Shown here in pieces: positions 45,363-58,300 of a DNA stretch of 64,000 nucleotides (its first letter is position 1; the number at the start of each line of letters is the position of its first letter). A program made the translations under genes and the position numbers. The stretch comes from Zopfochytrium polystomum (Eukaryota; Chytridiomycota; Chytridiomycetes; Chytridiales; Chytridiaceae). The DNA lies in NCBI GenBank assembly GCA_025765615.1, contig JAIVFJ010000094.1:1-64000 (forward strand). Direction: 5' to 3'. The notes beneath the pieces were generated by a model. That model ran no database searches and was not told where the DNA came from. It saw only the letters and a list, made by a program, of their open reading frames with translations.

Positions 45363-46940
45363 TTAAACGAAATGGACTCTTTTCCGTTCGTGCTCGTCCA
45401 CGGCAAAGAAGCCAGGGGGAAATATCAACCCGCTCTCCTCCTCGGCGGCCACGCCGCCGAGCTGATCCGCGCCAAAGTCATCGTGGAACGCCTCCGCATT
45501 TCCCCGCTTCCGTCCGACTCCGGCCGCGTTGACGCCGCCGTGTGTCCCATTTTGAACGTCTCCGTTGTTCGTTTGCGTTTGCAGCAAGGACATGTCAGCT
45601 TCTAAACGAAGGTAGCGGCTGTACAGGGCTTGCATGTTTCCGGACCAGGAAGGGTTTGGAGCCAGCTCGTAAAAGAGGGATGGGTTCAAAACGACCGAGT
45701 CTAACGAAAGTTTTCGCGGACGTCAGCATGGTGAGACTGCAAAAAGCATAACGCAAAGGGAGGTACCAGGAGAAACCGCGCAGAGGGCGTTCAGAAATTC
45801 AGCCATCTCGTTCGGTGGCGTCCTGATTTCCCGAGTCGCGTATGATCGCAAGACAGAAAAGATCTGAACTTGAAATGGATCCACTAGTTTCTCCTTGACG
45901 ATCTCCAGGACCGTCGCGCGCAGATCAATGACCTTTGTCAACGGGACCCTCGCGCTGGAATTCTCCTGCAAACCATAATCCATTTAATACGCATCAAGAT
46001 CGGGCCGAACGAGGGAGAAAGATCTGGGAGGCGGCGCGGGCGGGCGGGCGGGCGGGCGGGCGGTCTCCTTACAAAGTATGCGAAAACGTCACGAATGGTT
46101 CGGGATGCTCGGACAGCGTTAAGGATGAGGCTGCCAAAGACGAAAAACCACTGCAGAGGGCTCGGCTGCTCCATCAGGCGCAGCGCCTGGCGCTCAACGA
46201 TTCCTGCTGCCAGAGCGAAAAGATCCTCGCGCAGCTTTTGCTTCAGACCGTTGCGGAGGCACAGCTTGTAGACGCGACTAAGGATTTAAGGCATTAGCAA
46301 GTGCAGATTGTAGGTTGCACATGGCATATGAGACAAAAAGGACGAGCGCTCACCGGTAGAGATCTTCGTGCGAAAACAAGCTTAGTGGCTGTACAGACTG
46401 CTTGTCCGGATCGAGAGCTGTTTCCACAAAGGCGGCCAGAGGTGGCCAAGTCTCATTGTAGAAGTCGAGCGCGGCTTGACTGATAGGGGGTGCGACTGGC
46501 GGCGCAAAGTCCTCTGTAGAGCACATGGCGCTGCCGCCGCCGCCCCAGCCCCCGATCGTTCCCGAGTCGGCGCTTCCAGCAACCGGCGACATGACCATCC
46601 GGAGTTCTTGCGGGTAGGACGGGGAGGACATGGCGGATTCGGCGGCGGAAGATGCCGCGATCTTTGGTGGAGCAGACACAGAAGAAAGCCGACTTGTTCG
46701 GCTCAAGGGAACGGGTGGCGGCGGCCTCGGCCGACGGGGTTGGGGCGAGGCGCATCCCCCCGCTGGAAGAGATGGCGGCGCTACGGGCGATGATGCGGCT
46801 CCGGCGGGTGGCAGGGAAACCGAAGCAAGAGATGAAGAAGGAGTTGGGAGGTTGGATCGAACCAGAAAAGGGGTAGGCGAAGGGGCAAACGCCGGCGCAA
46901 GCTGTGATGGCCATGCGGGGGAGGAGGTAGCTGGAAACAT
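45363..46940 (-). CDS. CACUL1: Cullin-repeat protein, CACUL1-like
   Basis: Four exons: 46940-46354, 46277-46073, 45965-45767 and 45700-45363; 442 aa, phases consistent. The first ~145 residues are a Pro/Ser/Ala-rich tail. The rest follows CDK2-associated cullin domain protein 1: ALDFYNETWPPLAAFVE, SHEDLYRRVYKLCL, a helical stretch ending TIRDVFAYF, then DPFQVQIFSVLRSYA, SVVLNPSLFYELAP, YSRYLRLEA and a C-terminal GRKRGNAEAFHDDF resembling the basic end of CACUL1. Cullin-repeat proteins of this type lack the RING-recruiting C-terminal cullin-homology domain, and none is present. Function here is inferred only from the family. It is divergent from the F-box-like gene, about 1 kb apart. Confidence 0.72.
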
Positions 46941-47313
46941 GGTTTGCGGGGAGGGGGGTAAGGGAGTGTGGGTGGTGCGTACGCTGAATAATGGCCCTTT
47001 GGGGGGTGGTGGTGCGAGCAGCAGGTGGTGTTGTAACGAGCCAGCGGTCTCCGCGGAGCCGCCAGGCGAGAACTGGGGTGGGTGGACGACGCTGTCAAGA
47101 CAAATCGAAAACTTCTCCTATGTCTCTCAAGGGCACGGTGGAGAGAGAGCGAGCGACAGAGAGAAGGAGCCAACCCAACCAACCCCTTGCCTTGCCTTTG
47201 CCGCCACATGCAGCAGACCAGCGACAGAGCGGGGAGGGCCGATTGACACAGACAAAACAAACAGACACGCTGACACGGAGACATCTCTCTCTCACACACA
47301 CACACACACACCC

Positions 47314-47376
<63 letters not shown>

Positions 47377-47477
47377 ATCTCCATCTGTCTCTGTTCCTTG
47401 CTTGTGTGTGTGACCCAATCCGCGACCCCGCAAAACGCGCACGCACACTCTCGCCCACCTTGCACCAGCATTTGGAA

Positions 47478-47508
<31 letters not shown>

Positions 47509-47956
47509 GGCCTTCGCGCCCGCCCCCCCCCTTGTCCCCATCGTCCCGCCTCGCCTCGCCGCCCTCGTTTACACTCACTCACACTGTCTCTCTCCTCTCT
47601 CTCTTGCTCACATACACATTACATACATACAGTCCACTGTTGCCGCTCCGTTGTGGTCCTTTCCTTCGTCAGCAGGCTCTCCTTCTTCCTTCCTTCCACT
47701 CACTGCTGAACCCCTACCAAACGTGCAATCTCTCCTTCCTCGGCCCCTGCCTCTCACCTCTATTTCTTTATTTTTCCCTCTATCTCAGTCTCGGTCTTTC
47801 CAGTCTCAGTCTCCGCTCTCTCACTCTCTCGCCTTTTTTTCCAGTAGTAGCTCTTTCGCTCAACCCCAACCCCGGGACAGCACACCGTGCCGAAAGGAAC
47901 CTGCGTCCCGGCGCCTCCCCCGCTTCCCGCCCCAGCTTCGATAAATCTTTTTTTCT
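46941..47956. promoter_or_regulatory. Divergent intergenic region with CT and CAG repeats
   Basis: About 1 kb between the ATGs of the CACUL1-like (minus) and F-box-like (plus) genes. It holds (CA)n at 47291-47311, a (CT)n tract at ~47318-47372, a (CAG)8-type tract near 47477-47508 and pyrimidine-rich sequence up to the plus-strand start. Open frames here are repeat translations. Confidence 0.6.
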
Positions 47957-50900
47957 ATGGCGCTCGAAATCCTGTCAGGCGAGGCAGCAGCCCTAATATT
48001 CAGCGAGCTGTGCGTCCGGGACATTTTCCAAGCATCCCTCGTGTGCCGAGCACTCCGCCGCGCCGCCAATGTCGTGGCCGTCCGCCTCCTGCGGCAAATC
48101 GTGCGCATCGCCGTCTCGGACGGGACGGACCACATCCAGCTGCTCATCCGCGCCATGGCCCTCCACTCGGGCTCCGCAATCTGCCTGCACTTTGACATCC
48201 CACTGACCGCGCTCCGCGCTTTCAAAGCTGCCGCCGAAAGCGTGTTGGTCAGGACTCACCGCACGCAGGTCATCTTTGCCAATGAGGCCCTCGCCACACT
48301 CAGTGCTTTAAAACGGGCGGCCGGCGAGGACATATTTCGCGCCAACTTGCCCTTCCCAGCTGCGCCGTCTCATTTCACTGGCCCTTCGTGCCAGCAGCGA
48401 ATCCCCTCGAGCCAATGGGAATCAGCCTCAGCGCTGGCAACGCCGACTCAACCGACTGCGTTACCAACAATTCCGGTGGAATCTCAGAATACACGCGATC
48501 TTAGCATGCACGAGGATATGCCTCGTCCTATTTCGGCACCACCCACTCCAGCACCAGCAAACCAGAGCCCGTCGGTCGCATCCCCGGTGACTCGAACCAC
48601 CATTCCGACCGCAACAGCACCTCACACAAGCAAAACGGCGAAAACTGTTCCCACGCAGTTTGCCTCGTCCCACCGACCTGCCCCTCATCCCAGCGCAGCG
48701 GTCCTCCGCCGCCTTTCCATTCGACAAACCGAATCCCCACACGCGAGCCTCTCCCTGACTTCCCAAACTTCCCTTCTCGTCGACTGGATCCACGTCTACA
48801 ACACCGTCAAAGCAAATCCCATACTGTTTGGAAAGGATCCTCACCTCAAACGAATCCGATCACATGCCATAGATATCACACGCGCACTCTGTGGAGAGCA
48901 GGTGAAGCATGCTATGCGGTATCTCATGAACTCGCTCCCATGCGTCGCTGTCGTCGAAATGCCGCCCGCTGTGACGGCGGCTCGTGGCGGGAACCCGTCC
49001 GCCCAGATGGGACGCCATGTGTTCTACGTGCAAACGCGCTTTGGTGGAACACGTGGTGTGTCCGGAGCGTCCAGCGTCGCCTCTTCTTCCGTGACCGTTG
49101 TAAACGGCAAGCCCTCGTCGTCATCGTCGTCACCTCCCCTCATTGCTACGAAAGGCGCAAGGTCATCTTTAGCAGAGAGTTTTGAGCTTGGCGCTGGTCG
49201 CCAAGCCGATCCTCGACATTGGCCACGGAGGCGACCACACAGAAGCCACGCCTCAATATTCGACACATTTGACGTTGAGCTGCTGCAGGAGCTGGCTCGC
49301 AGCCTTCCGACGCTGGGCGAAGGTGCGGCTGCGGTGCAACTGATGGCTTGGAAAACGTCTCTACAGCTTGTACTACTTTGGGAACACGCTCGCTCCACAT
49401 ATGACACTGACGGAGTCGATGCCTGGGGGACCCTTTATGACGAGCCCGATGATGAAGAGGATTTGGACGAAGAGGGATTTTCTGGCCAAAGAAGGAGGGA
49501 AAGCGACGCAGTCACCGAGGAGAGCGCAAAAAGGCTGTTTGGAGCTCTGTCGAAAGCGCCAGTGGTGTCCTACGAACGAGTATGGTCCGTGTTTGAGCAT
49601 GCTGTGGCAGCCTCACTAGAAGTAGGTCGTTCTTCTGACAACGTCTCCGAAGGCTCCAGCGACTTGTATCTTGCGTTGGGGCTCTCGACATCATCGGTCC
49701 GTGGTGGAGCCACTTTCGGTTTCCGCGGGACTCTGATGCGCGCCATAAAGGACTGCTTTGTCACGATAGACGGAGCCATGGAGTTATCGGAAAGGCTTCG
49801 CGACTCGGCCTGGATGGCTGTCCTTCGTGCTTGCGTTCCACTCGTCCATTCCACCCAAATAGAACAGGTTCTTCGAGTGGCAGTCGGCGTCTTTGAAAAT
49901 GGAGGCGACGCTGCAAGAAGTTTAGCCGCGGCCGAGGTGGTGGCGACTCTATGCCGCGGTTGCGTGAGCCTGCCAACCCTCAGCAAGGTCCTATGGGCTG
50001 GCTTGAGGGTAATTCGCAGAAGTGAGCAAGGGTGGACCACTGTCCGTGTCCAAGATCGGCACGCGGCTGCGAGGAAAGTGCTTTGTGCTGCCGCGGAGAG
50101 AACCAGAGAGCTATTCGATGCCACAAACGAGCCGCTGTGCGAACTGCCTACCCATCCTGACGCTTTCGAAGTTCGGCTGGCGTTGCGGGACGTTTGGACG
50201 TGGGTGCTGGCCGATGGGAGACTAGCTACAGAGGAGATGGATCCCCTGGCGCGGATTGCTTCATCATTTGTCCCTGATTTAGAGATATACCGGGTGTGGG
50301 AGGAATCCGTAAAAGCCTCGAATCAACCCCTGGGGGGGCAACACACCAGAGCAGTCATTTCAAGTTTCTCCCGGGTCCAGATTCGTTTGGACCAACCTCC
50401 GGCACCGATTTGGCGTTGTGATGATGGTTCAGGCTGTCGAATGTGTCGTGCGACGTCTCCTTTCAACTTGCTCATCCGGAGGCTCAGTCGATTATAAATC
50501 CGGAACATTGTCAGCACTGCTGTCCGCAGCAACAATTTCACGGACCACACAGTCTGAAACGTCCTCGCATTCATCCACGCGTACCCAACCGACAGTCGCA
50601 GATTTTGAAGCTTTCGCTGCGGTCGTTCGGGACGGGTTTCGACTGATCCCTCGGCGTTGGATGGACAAGCTCGTCGCCGCAGCCTTGATGACGCTCGGTC
50701 GCTACCGACTCCAAATACCATGCATCGACCGGATGGTGGAAGCAATAGTTTCGACTGGTCATATGGAGGGGGCCCGGCTGCTTACGGAAGCACTTCAAAT
50801 GATTGTTGCGGAGGACTTTTTAGGACTTGATGCGGACGCTCAACGAGCGCATGCGGTCGCGTACGGTGGGGCGATCGGAACATCCGCAACTGTAACCCCA

Positions 50901-51483
50901 ACGGCTGTTCCCTTCTCGAACGTGATTCAAGCACTCGTCCCTGACCATCATCCAGACATTGCGGACATGGAGCAGTATGTCAGTGTGGTGGAAATCGCCG
51001 TGGCAGGAATCCGCTCCGGTCAGACACTTTGGCTTCCCGATGCGAAGTGGAAAACGCTTGTCGAGCTATCGGTCGGACGGCGGGCAGTGTTTGTGCAGTT
51101 CCTGCAGGAGATGCTTTTGTGCAAACAGGCGCTGCCAGACCGTGTACTTCAATTGGCTCAGCTGAATGGAGGAGAGAGCCGGGTTCTATGGGAGCTTATG
51201 TGGAGCCGTGTGGCCACAGCTGTAGCAACCGCAGCTCGGGCTTCCAGCTCGTCGCTCTCGCGATCACGCCTCCTCGAGTCCCTCACTTGCCGCATGACGC
51301 CGTCGGAGTCTGTGCATCAGCGTCAAGCGTTTTCCATGGCGTTGCAGCTGTTGAGTGTTCCTAGCGGACCCGTGGACCAGCACGCGTTTCGCGCGGCACT
51401 CTCTCTTATTCGGCACGTGTCAGTAGCGAGCATTGCGCGAGAGATGTGGCTCAAGTTGCTGCTTTCGACCGTACAGCAGCAAC

Positions 51484-51516
<33 letters not shown>

Positions 51517-51839
51517 CCGATCATTTCCTCCACCAGCCGCATCGGCGGCACAATGCAGACGCACCGCGCGCCCTCGATCTCGCGTGGATCTGCTTGAGCG
51601 TGCGGTCGCTCGGAGCGATATCGGGGCCGGGGCTGTGCGTCTGGGCGGAAATCATGGAGTGGACCGCGCAAGCGCAGGAGGATGGAGACTGCGGATGGGG
51701 AGGCGAGCGCTTCTCGTACCACTACCGAAAGGGCGGGATGGAACGTGGCGGGGGCGGGCTGTGTGGCGCCGGGGAGAACTCGGAGAAGGAGCTGGTGGAG
51801 GCAGCTGTGTTGAGCGCCGGCGTTTCGACCAACTCGTAA
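47957..51839 (+). CDS. Large F-box-like protein of unknown family
   Basis: The ATG at 47957 is preceded by a pyrimidine-rich leader. Residues ~3-40 (EILSGEAAALIFSELCVRDIFQASLVCRALRRAAN) fit an F-box. The remainder is mostly helical Leu/Ala/Val-rich sequence with Ser/Thr/Pro linkers (~140-230), acidic patches (~500-515) and a QEQEQEQ tract near the C-terminus. Reading must change frame between about 50308 and 50355: either a 46-nt intron (GTAAAA to GAGCAG, 50309-50354; whole-codon phases, 1278 aa) or a one-base surplus in the G7 run at 50332-50338. Both restore a frame that continues FVWTNLRHRFGVVMMVQ. F-box proteins recruit substrates to SCF ligases; no recognisable substrate-binding domain was seen. 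Confidence 0.72.
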
Positions 51840-52869
51840 GCCGCCACCACCGCCACCGCCGAGGAGGGAAGGACCCAGTTCCGGTTGTCACTTCTTCCCT
51901 GTCCCTTTCCCCCTTTTCTCCTGGCAGTGTCTTTGGCGGCGTCTGTGTGAGTGAGTAGTGAGTGAGTGGAAGCGAGTGAGCGCAGTGGCAAGGCAATTTG
52001 TCACTTTTTATTTTTTTTAATACATGTGGATGCACATTCAGTACTATGTATTTACTTTTTTTCTTTATTTTTTTTATTTTATTTTTTTTCTGGTTGAGAG
52101 ATTGAAGACAGGTGAGGTCAAAATTTGGGCTTTCATGTTTTCTTATTTTTCCTCCATAAATTTTTTTCTGGAAGCGCCAGATGGAGCATCGACCGACAGA
52201 CAGGCAGACAGAACTCGCTCCCACCCACCCCTGCGACGATGATGCTGTCACCAAATTCATTGCATGCTCCGAGAGAGAGACAGTCTGGCAGTGGAAGCAG
52301 CAGCACCAGCAGCAGCAGCAGCAGCAAGCAAGAAGAGCCAAATTGCGATGACCATGCGGTTTGCAAGGACCGACCAATGAAACAATTGCGAGAAAGAAGA
52401 GTGAAAAGCGAGACAGAGAAAAAGGTGAGGGGGGATGAGAATGAGACAGAATTCTCCACAATAACCAGAATTGGAAGTTGCAAGACAGAGCCGAAAACAA
52501 TTGAATTTGTGGAAAAGAAAAAATAGGAAGAAATTTTTTTACTTCAGATTTTTTTTTTTTTCGCCCTTTGTTTTTATCTTGTTTTTTTTTTCCCTTTCTC
52601 TTCTGAGAAGCCTTTCCCTCGCCCAATCCCTATTCCGCCGTATAAAAGGGCCTCTCATCCGAGCAATCGCCGCAATCGCCCTTGTCTCTCTCCCTCTCTG
52701 TGGCTGTTCTTGGCCCCGCACTCGTCCTTCTCCCCCAAAGAACCACTAGACTGCGAGCGTGCAGCCAGGACCTGGCTCATCTTCGCAACTCCTTCCTTCC
52801 GCTTCTACCTAGAAATATAGACTTCTCCTCTCCGGACTCCACCTAGAGCGTAGAAGGAAGACTGCAGCA
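51840..52869. promoter_or_regulatory. Intergenic region with TATA-box promoter of the secreted repeat protein
   Basis: T- and A-rich from 52010 to 52570, with a CAG/AGC repeat near 52300-52330. TATAAAAG at 52641-52648 is a canonical TATA box about 220 nt upstream of the ATG at 52870, followed by a C/T-rich leader. No other gene is supported. Confidence 0.65.
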
Positions 52870-55359
52870 ATGTTTAAACTGACTACTCTCTTGGCCCTTG
52901 TCAGCTTGGCCTCGGCCATGCCTGCCCCCAACTAGTGAGTGTCTCGGTCTGGGTTTCTCGTTCATAGGACTATGGGGTGGGCGCCGGCAGCCTGAAGCTC
53001 GACGACTGGATGCCTGCTTGCTTCGAAACGAGGCTTCGGGACAGCATTCGATGCCATTGATGCGTTGGGTGGTTGTGGCTGGGTTGGGTTGGGTTTGAGT
53101 GGTGTCGGGTGATGAGGCTGTCATTGCATGGCAGGATGAGTTTTCCTTGCTGACACTGACCACTCCTCGTCCTTGCAGCTACGCAGCCCCTCCTCCGTCG
53201 TCCACTCCGGCGTCCACCAGCTCGAAGGCTGCTCCGTCATCCACCACGACCCCACCTGTGGTTCCCACTTATGGAGGAAATGCCTCGACGGGCAGCCAGT
53301 CCGCCCCTGGCACCACCACGAAGCCATGCGTCACCACCACCCCTGTGACGTCCTCTGGTTCGAAGTCGGCCCCCCTCTTCCACCACCACCCCCACGTATG
53401 GTTCGACCACCACCCCAGCCAGCTCCGGCTCGAAGTCGGCCCCCGTCGTCCACTGCCACCCCTACGAAGCCGTGCACGACTCCCGCCACTTCCACTGGCA
53501 CGAAGTCGGCACCTTCGTCGACTACGACGCCGGCTTACACCCCTACCACTACTCCCACGAGCACGGGCACTAAGTCGGCTCCTTCGTCCACTACCACCCC
53601 GACGAAGCCATGCACCACCCCCGTTTCGTCCACCGGTACGAAGTCTGCGCCGTCCTCTACGACCACCCCGGCGTACACGCCGACCACTACTCCCTCGAGC
53701 ACTGGGACCAAGTCGGCTCCTTCGTCCACGACCACCCCGACGAAGCCTTGCACTACTCCCGTTTCGTCCACCGGAACGAAGTCGGCGCCATCCTCCACGA
53801 CCACCCCGGCGTACACCCCAACCACGACGCCCTCCAGCACTGGAACGAAGTCTGCTCCTTCGTCTACCACCACACCGACGAAGCCGTGCACCACCCCCGT
53901 CTCGTCCACCGGGACCAAGTCTGCGCCATCCTCGACCACCCCGGCGTACACCCCCACCACTACTCCTGCCAGCTCCGGCAGCAAGTCGGCCCCGTCGTCC
54001 ACTGCGACCCCGACCACCACTCCTTGCACCACTACGACCACTCCGGCCTCCTCCGGCTCGAAGTCTGCCCCGTCGTCGACCCCGGTGTACACCCCGACGA
54101 CTACGCCGTCCAGCTCCGGTTCTAAGTCGGCCCCGTCCTCGACGGCTACCCCCACCAAGCCTTGCACCACCCCCGTTTCCTCCACGGGCACCAAGTCGGC
54201 CCCCTCGTCGACCACGACGCCTATCTACACCCCGACCACTACCCCGGCTAGCTCTGGCTCCAAGTCGGCTGCATCGTCGACCACTACTCCGTGCACAAGC
54301 ACCACGACCCCAGTGTCGTCTGGCTCCAAGTCGGCGCCGTCGTCGACCACTCCGGCGTACACTCCCACCACTACTCCTGTCAGCTCCGGCAGCAAGTCGG
54401 CACCGTCGTCGACGACCACCCCATGCACGAGCACCACCACCCCAGTGTCGTCTGGCTCGAAATCTGCGCCTTCGTCCACTCCGGCGTACACTCCCACCAC
54501 GACTCCCGCCAGCTCCGGTAGCAAGTCGGCCCCGTCCTCCACTACCACCCCGTGTACCAGCACCACCACCCCGGTCTCTTCTGGTTCGAAGTCGGCGCCG
54601 TCGTCCACCACCACGCCCGTGTACGGAGCCACTACTCCCGCCTCGACTGGTAACAAGTCGGCCCCGTCGTCGACCACGACCCCGACCACCCGGAAGAAGT
54701 GCGTACCCAAGACAAAGTACACGGCCACCCCTGTGTCGACTCCGGCGCCGTCCTCTACGAGCTCGAAGGCGGCCGGCTCTACTTCATCCACTCCCGCCGG
54801 TGGTTACTATGGCGTGGCTCCTCCCGCGTCCAGCGGAGGAAATGGCTCTCCGTCAACGGTCCCTCTTGGTGGCAACTACGGTGGCTCTCCTCCGGTGAGC
54901 ACGTCGTCTCAGGGCTCGCCGTCGACGACTTCGTCTGCTACTACTAAGGTCTACGGCGGTGGAGATGCTACCTCCACCTACGGTGGGGATTCTACGTCCT
55001 CGTCCACTGGCTACGGAGGCGATGCTACTAGTTCGGCTGCCACAAGCGCGTCCACTGCTTCGACTGGGTCGTCTGCGTCCGCGTCTCCTGCCACCACGTC
55101 CTCGGCGACTACAACAACAACGTCGACTGCTCCGTCCAGCTCCGCGTCTCCTACCACTTCTTCCACCACCTCGTCGTTGGCAAACGGCGGCGGACCCAGC
55201 TCTTCGCCCGTTGCCCCCCCACCACCTGCGGACTCCACAACCACCACGGACACTCCGGCCACCACCGCCGCCACGTCCACTGACACGCCTACCACGGCGG
55301 CACCTGCGACCACGGCAACAAGCTCTTCAAGCTCTGTTGATTTCGGTAACCCGTTGTGA
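52870..55359 (+). CDS. Secreted Ser/Thr/Pro repeat (mucin-like) protein, two frameshifts
   Basis: Exon 1 (52870-52934) encodes MFKLTTLLALVSLASA, a clear signal peptide; a 244-nt intron (GTGAGT/TTGCAG) leads to exon 2 at 53179. The product is ~740 residues of repeats around SSGSKSAPSSTTTP and YTPTTTP, occasionally with KPCTTP or PCTSTTTP cysteines, then a Gly/Ser/Tyr region and a Thr/Ala-rich end stopping at VDFGNPL. There is no C-terminal hydrophobic GPI signal, so it is probably secreted or wall-trapped and heavily O-glycosylated. The repeat frame changes twice: one surplus C in the run 53370-53375 and one in the run 53440-53444; the same codons elsewhere in the array have one C fewer. Without correction the protein would leave the repeat frame at about residue 86. 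Confidence 0.8.
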
Positions 55360-58300
55360 TTGAAACTTGACGAACAGCGTTTGCTTTCTCCGTCTTGCAT
55401 CGTCTCTACCATCCCCGCGTTGATTCCATTCGTCGCCCTCTCTTTTCGCGTATCGAACCCCTTGTTGTTGGTTTGGTATCATTTTTTCTTCCTTCTCGTT
55501 TGTAAACCGTAGATTGGCCCACAGGTTATGGGTTGCAGTCAAATGGTGTCATCCTCTGTGTGGCTGCGCCTGTCCGTTTTCCTTTTCCTTTTTCGCCCCT
55601 TCTTTCTGAGATGGTTTGTCGAAAGAATGAAGGGATGTTCAGTTTTTCGAAGTGGATGAAGTGCCAGCCTGTAACGCGCCTTCCTCGACGACTGGCTGGC
55701 CAGCTTGGCTTTGGAGTGCGCTGACAGGCACACCATGAAAGTTCGAACAAACCTCTGATCCCAACGGAGGCTTCCAAGTGCCTTATGGCTCATCGCACAG
55801 ATATAGAAACTGCGAATACGTAGACATAGAGACTTGACCCATCGGTGGTGCCGACTTTGCATTATGGTGCAATGTCCAGCCGTTGACAATTTTCTGGAGC
55901 ACTGTTTTTTGGACTTGCCCAAGCATCAGTTTCACAATTATCCTTTGGGACCGTGATGGGGAATTGGTTCAGGATTTGACCATGGTCCATAGTCCTCCCG
56001 CTGTTGATATCAGCTCGCTTTCAATGCAGCTGCTGGAAATGCACCTCACGGACCACATACATCCGCACTTCGTTTGCCCTGTTCGACCAGTACCTCTGGG
56101 TCTGCCTCACCATTGGCAGTTCCAACTATCGCATTGCATGCCGCATCAGCCCACTCAACGTCTGCACAAAAACGCAGGAAGACACCCGCAGCAGAGACAG
56201 CAAAAGGGAAGGCCCATGCCTACACCGCGACTGTGAGCGACTGGGGAATAAAACCAAATGCCGTTGCTAAAAACGCCGAAATAGCAAGGAAGCGTATGCG
56301 AGGTGATGGTTACAACAAGAGGGATCTCTTCTACATTTCGCCCGAGGACCAAGAGCGAGCAAATCAAGGTACTTTTGTCTGGTATACCAGTAAATTGAGT
56401 CATTAACTGACGTCTGCGGTTCTATTTAGGAATGGAGGCAAAGCTACAAGAACTCCAACTAAAACGCTCGACAACAAAAGATCCGCCACTGAAAAGTTGT
56501 GTGTGCAAAGGAAACGTCAGTGGCGTCTGCGCAAAAGCACACTCGGGGGCTTAAAAAATGGTTTACAACACTTGGAGATTATGAAAGTTTACTATGCCTT
56601 GAGGACTATCTGCTTGAAGGTTTCTGTCCATCCATGAACCATGAGAATCTCATTTTATGGATCAAAAATAAGCGCAGAAAAAAGGAAAAAAAAGTCTGAG
56701 TCCCAATTTTTGAACAAACTGCGACCAGCGCTCACGACGACGAAGCAGAAAAATCCGAAGATAGTGATGATTCTAGCGACAACTCCGATTCGGACAGCGA
56801 GGAAAGTTTTGATACAGATGGAGTGCGTCGGAAGAAGCGGAAATTGTAGTGTGAAGGTGGCTGGCATGCGCCAAATGCTGTAAATCAACTTCTCTCTTTT
56901 GTCTTGGCAGTACGCAAGTACAGAGGGCATGACCCAAGCAGCCTGTACACCCCTCTGTGCAACGACTGCCGAGCAACTTTCGCCACAAAGCGCTGCAGTT
57001 GCCTGAAGCCTGCTCCAAGCATTCATCTCTATCGTTGAGGAAATCCACGAAATTGCCAGGATGTTGATAATGCTTATCGCAGGACAGTGGATGACGACTC
57101 CGACTACATTCCTCAAGGCGACTCCCCGCTTCTCCCACACAACTTGACGCAACTCTGCTCACGTTTGATCAGCACTGGCAACTTGATGGATTTGATGTGG
57201 TTTGTTTTAATCATTGTGTCGTGCAAGTTGGAACTTCGGTGAAATGGAGTCTGTCAATGTGCGCTTTGACAGTGTCCACCTGGATCTATCCGCAATTTGA
57301 AGTGGGAATAATAAATTTTCTGTTGAGTCACTGTGTTTCGATATTGTTGTGAGTAATTCTTTTGCTTGAAGCCAAAAGGAACAGATAAAGCACCAGTTTT
57401 TCTGCAACTGTGGTCTGATAATGAGAACCCTCTACTTTGTCCAGCTTGGCATTTACTTGTGTATTTCTACTGCCTTGGCGCAACAAGTGGTCATCTATTT
57501 CCTTCTTATGCGCAGCAGAAATCTTGAGCGCACAGGAAGCCGATCAGTGCCCATGTTTCTGAAAAGCAATTCCTTGACAAATGCAGGACCTTTGCTACAG
57601 TCTCTTCGGCTGTGCAGTCGACGAGCATACTGGTATTGGAGAATTTTTCGGAAACCCATACATGCTGGAAGACATTTTTGTTATTGGAGTGATGAACAAA
57701 ACGAGTGATTTAGACTTGATGGATGGGTCCCGACACAAAACAACGGCCAGTGCGCTCCTTAACAAGAAAGACATGTCGACAGTCATGGAGCTGCTCAAGG
57801 CCAATTCTGACATTCCGGACCACCCAATTTGCTGGAAAGCCATTCGCGTAAACAATCCAAACATGGCCCGCAGTGTTGCTAGCCCCTCTGGTTTTACCAG
57901 TATTTCTGCATTGGCCGACTTTTATCGTTGAAGTTGTGTCAGAATTTCCATCCACGCATGCACAGTTCAACGTTCACAATGTGCGGTAGAACTGGTTCTT
58001 GCGCGAAAAACACCAGATGCAGCGGCAGAAGAGCTTTGTAAGACGCTGGAAAATTCCTATCCGCAAATTGGGCGAGAGCTTGCAGCAGAGGCAATGGTAT
58101 GGGTAAACGAGTACGTTACATTAATGATGCAGCAGCAGATGGCACAGCTTAGCGTCGTACAGAGCCAGATGGCCAACGAGCAGTTGAATTCATCAGGATC
58201 AACGCAACTATCACTTCCAACGCCCTCGGCATCACCCTTAACTGTATCGTTGGGCTCTTAGCAGCCACCGACGCCACTGGTCTCGGCGTCAGCTGTCCTT

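Noticed and set aside
53535..54791. Long antisense open frames (226 and 188 residues, Val/Asp/Gly-rich) opposite the secreted repeat protein
   Set aside because: They mirror the Ser/Thr/Pro repeat because of its codon use; no start context, splice logic or independent domain supports them.
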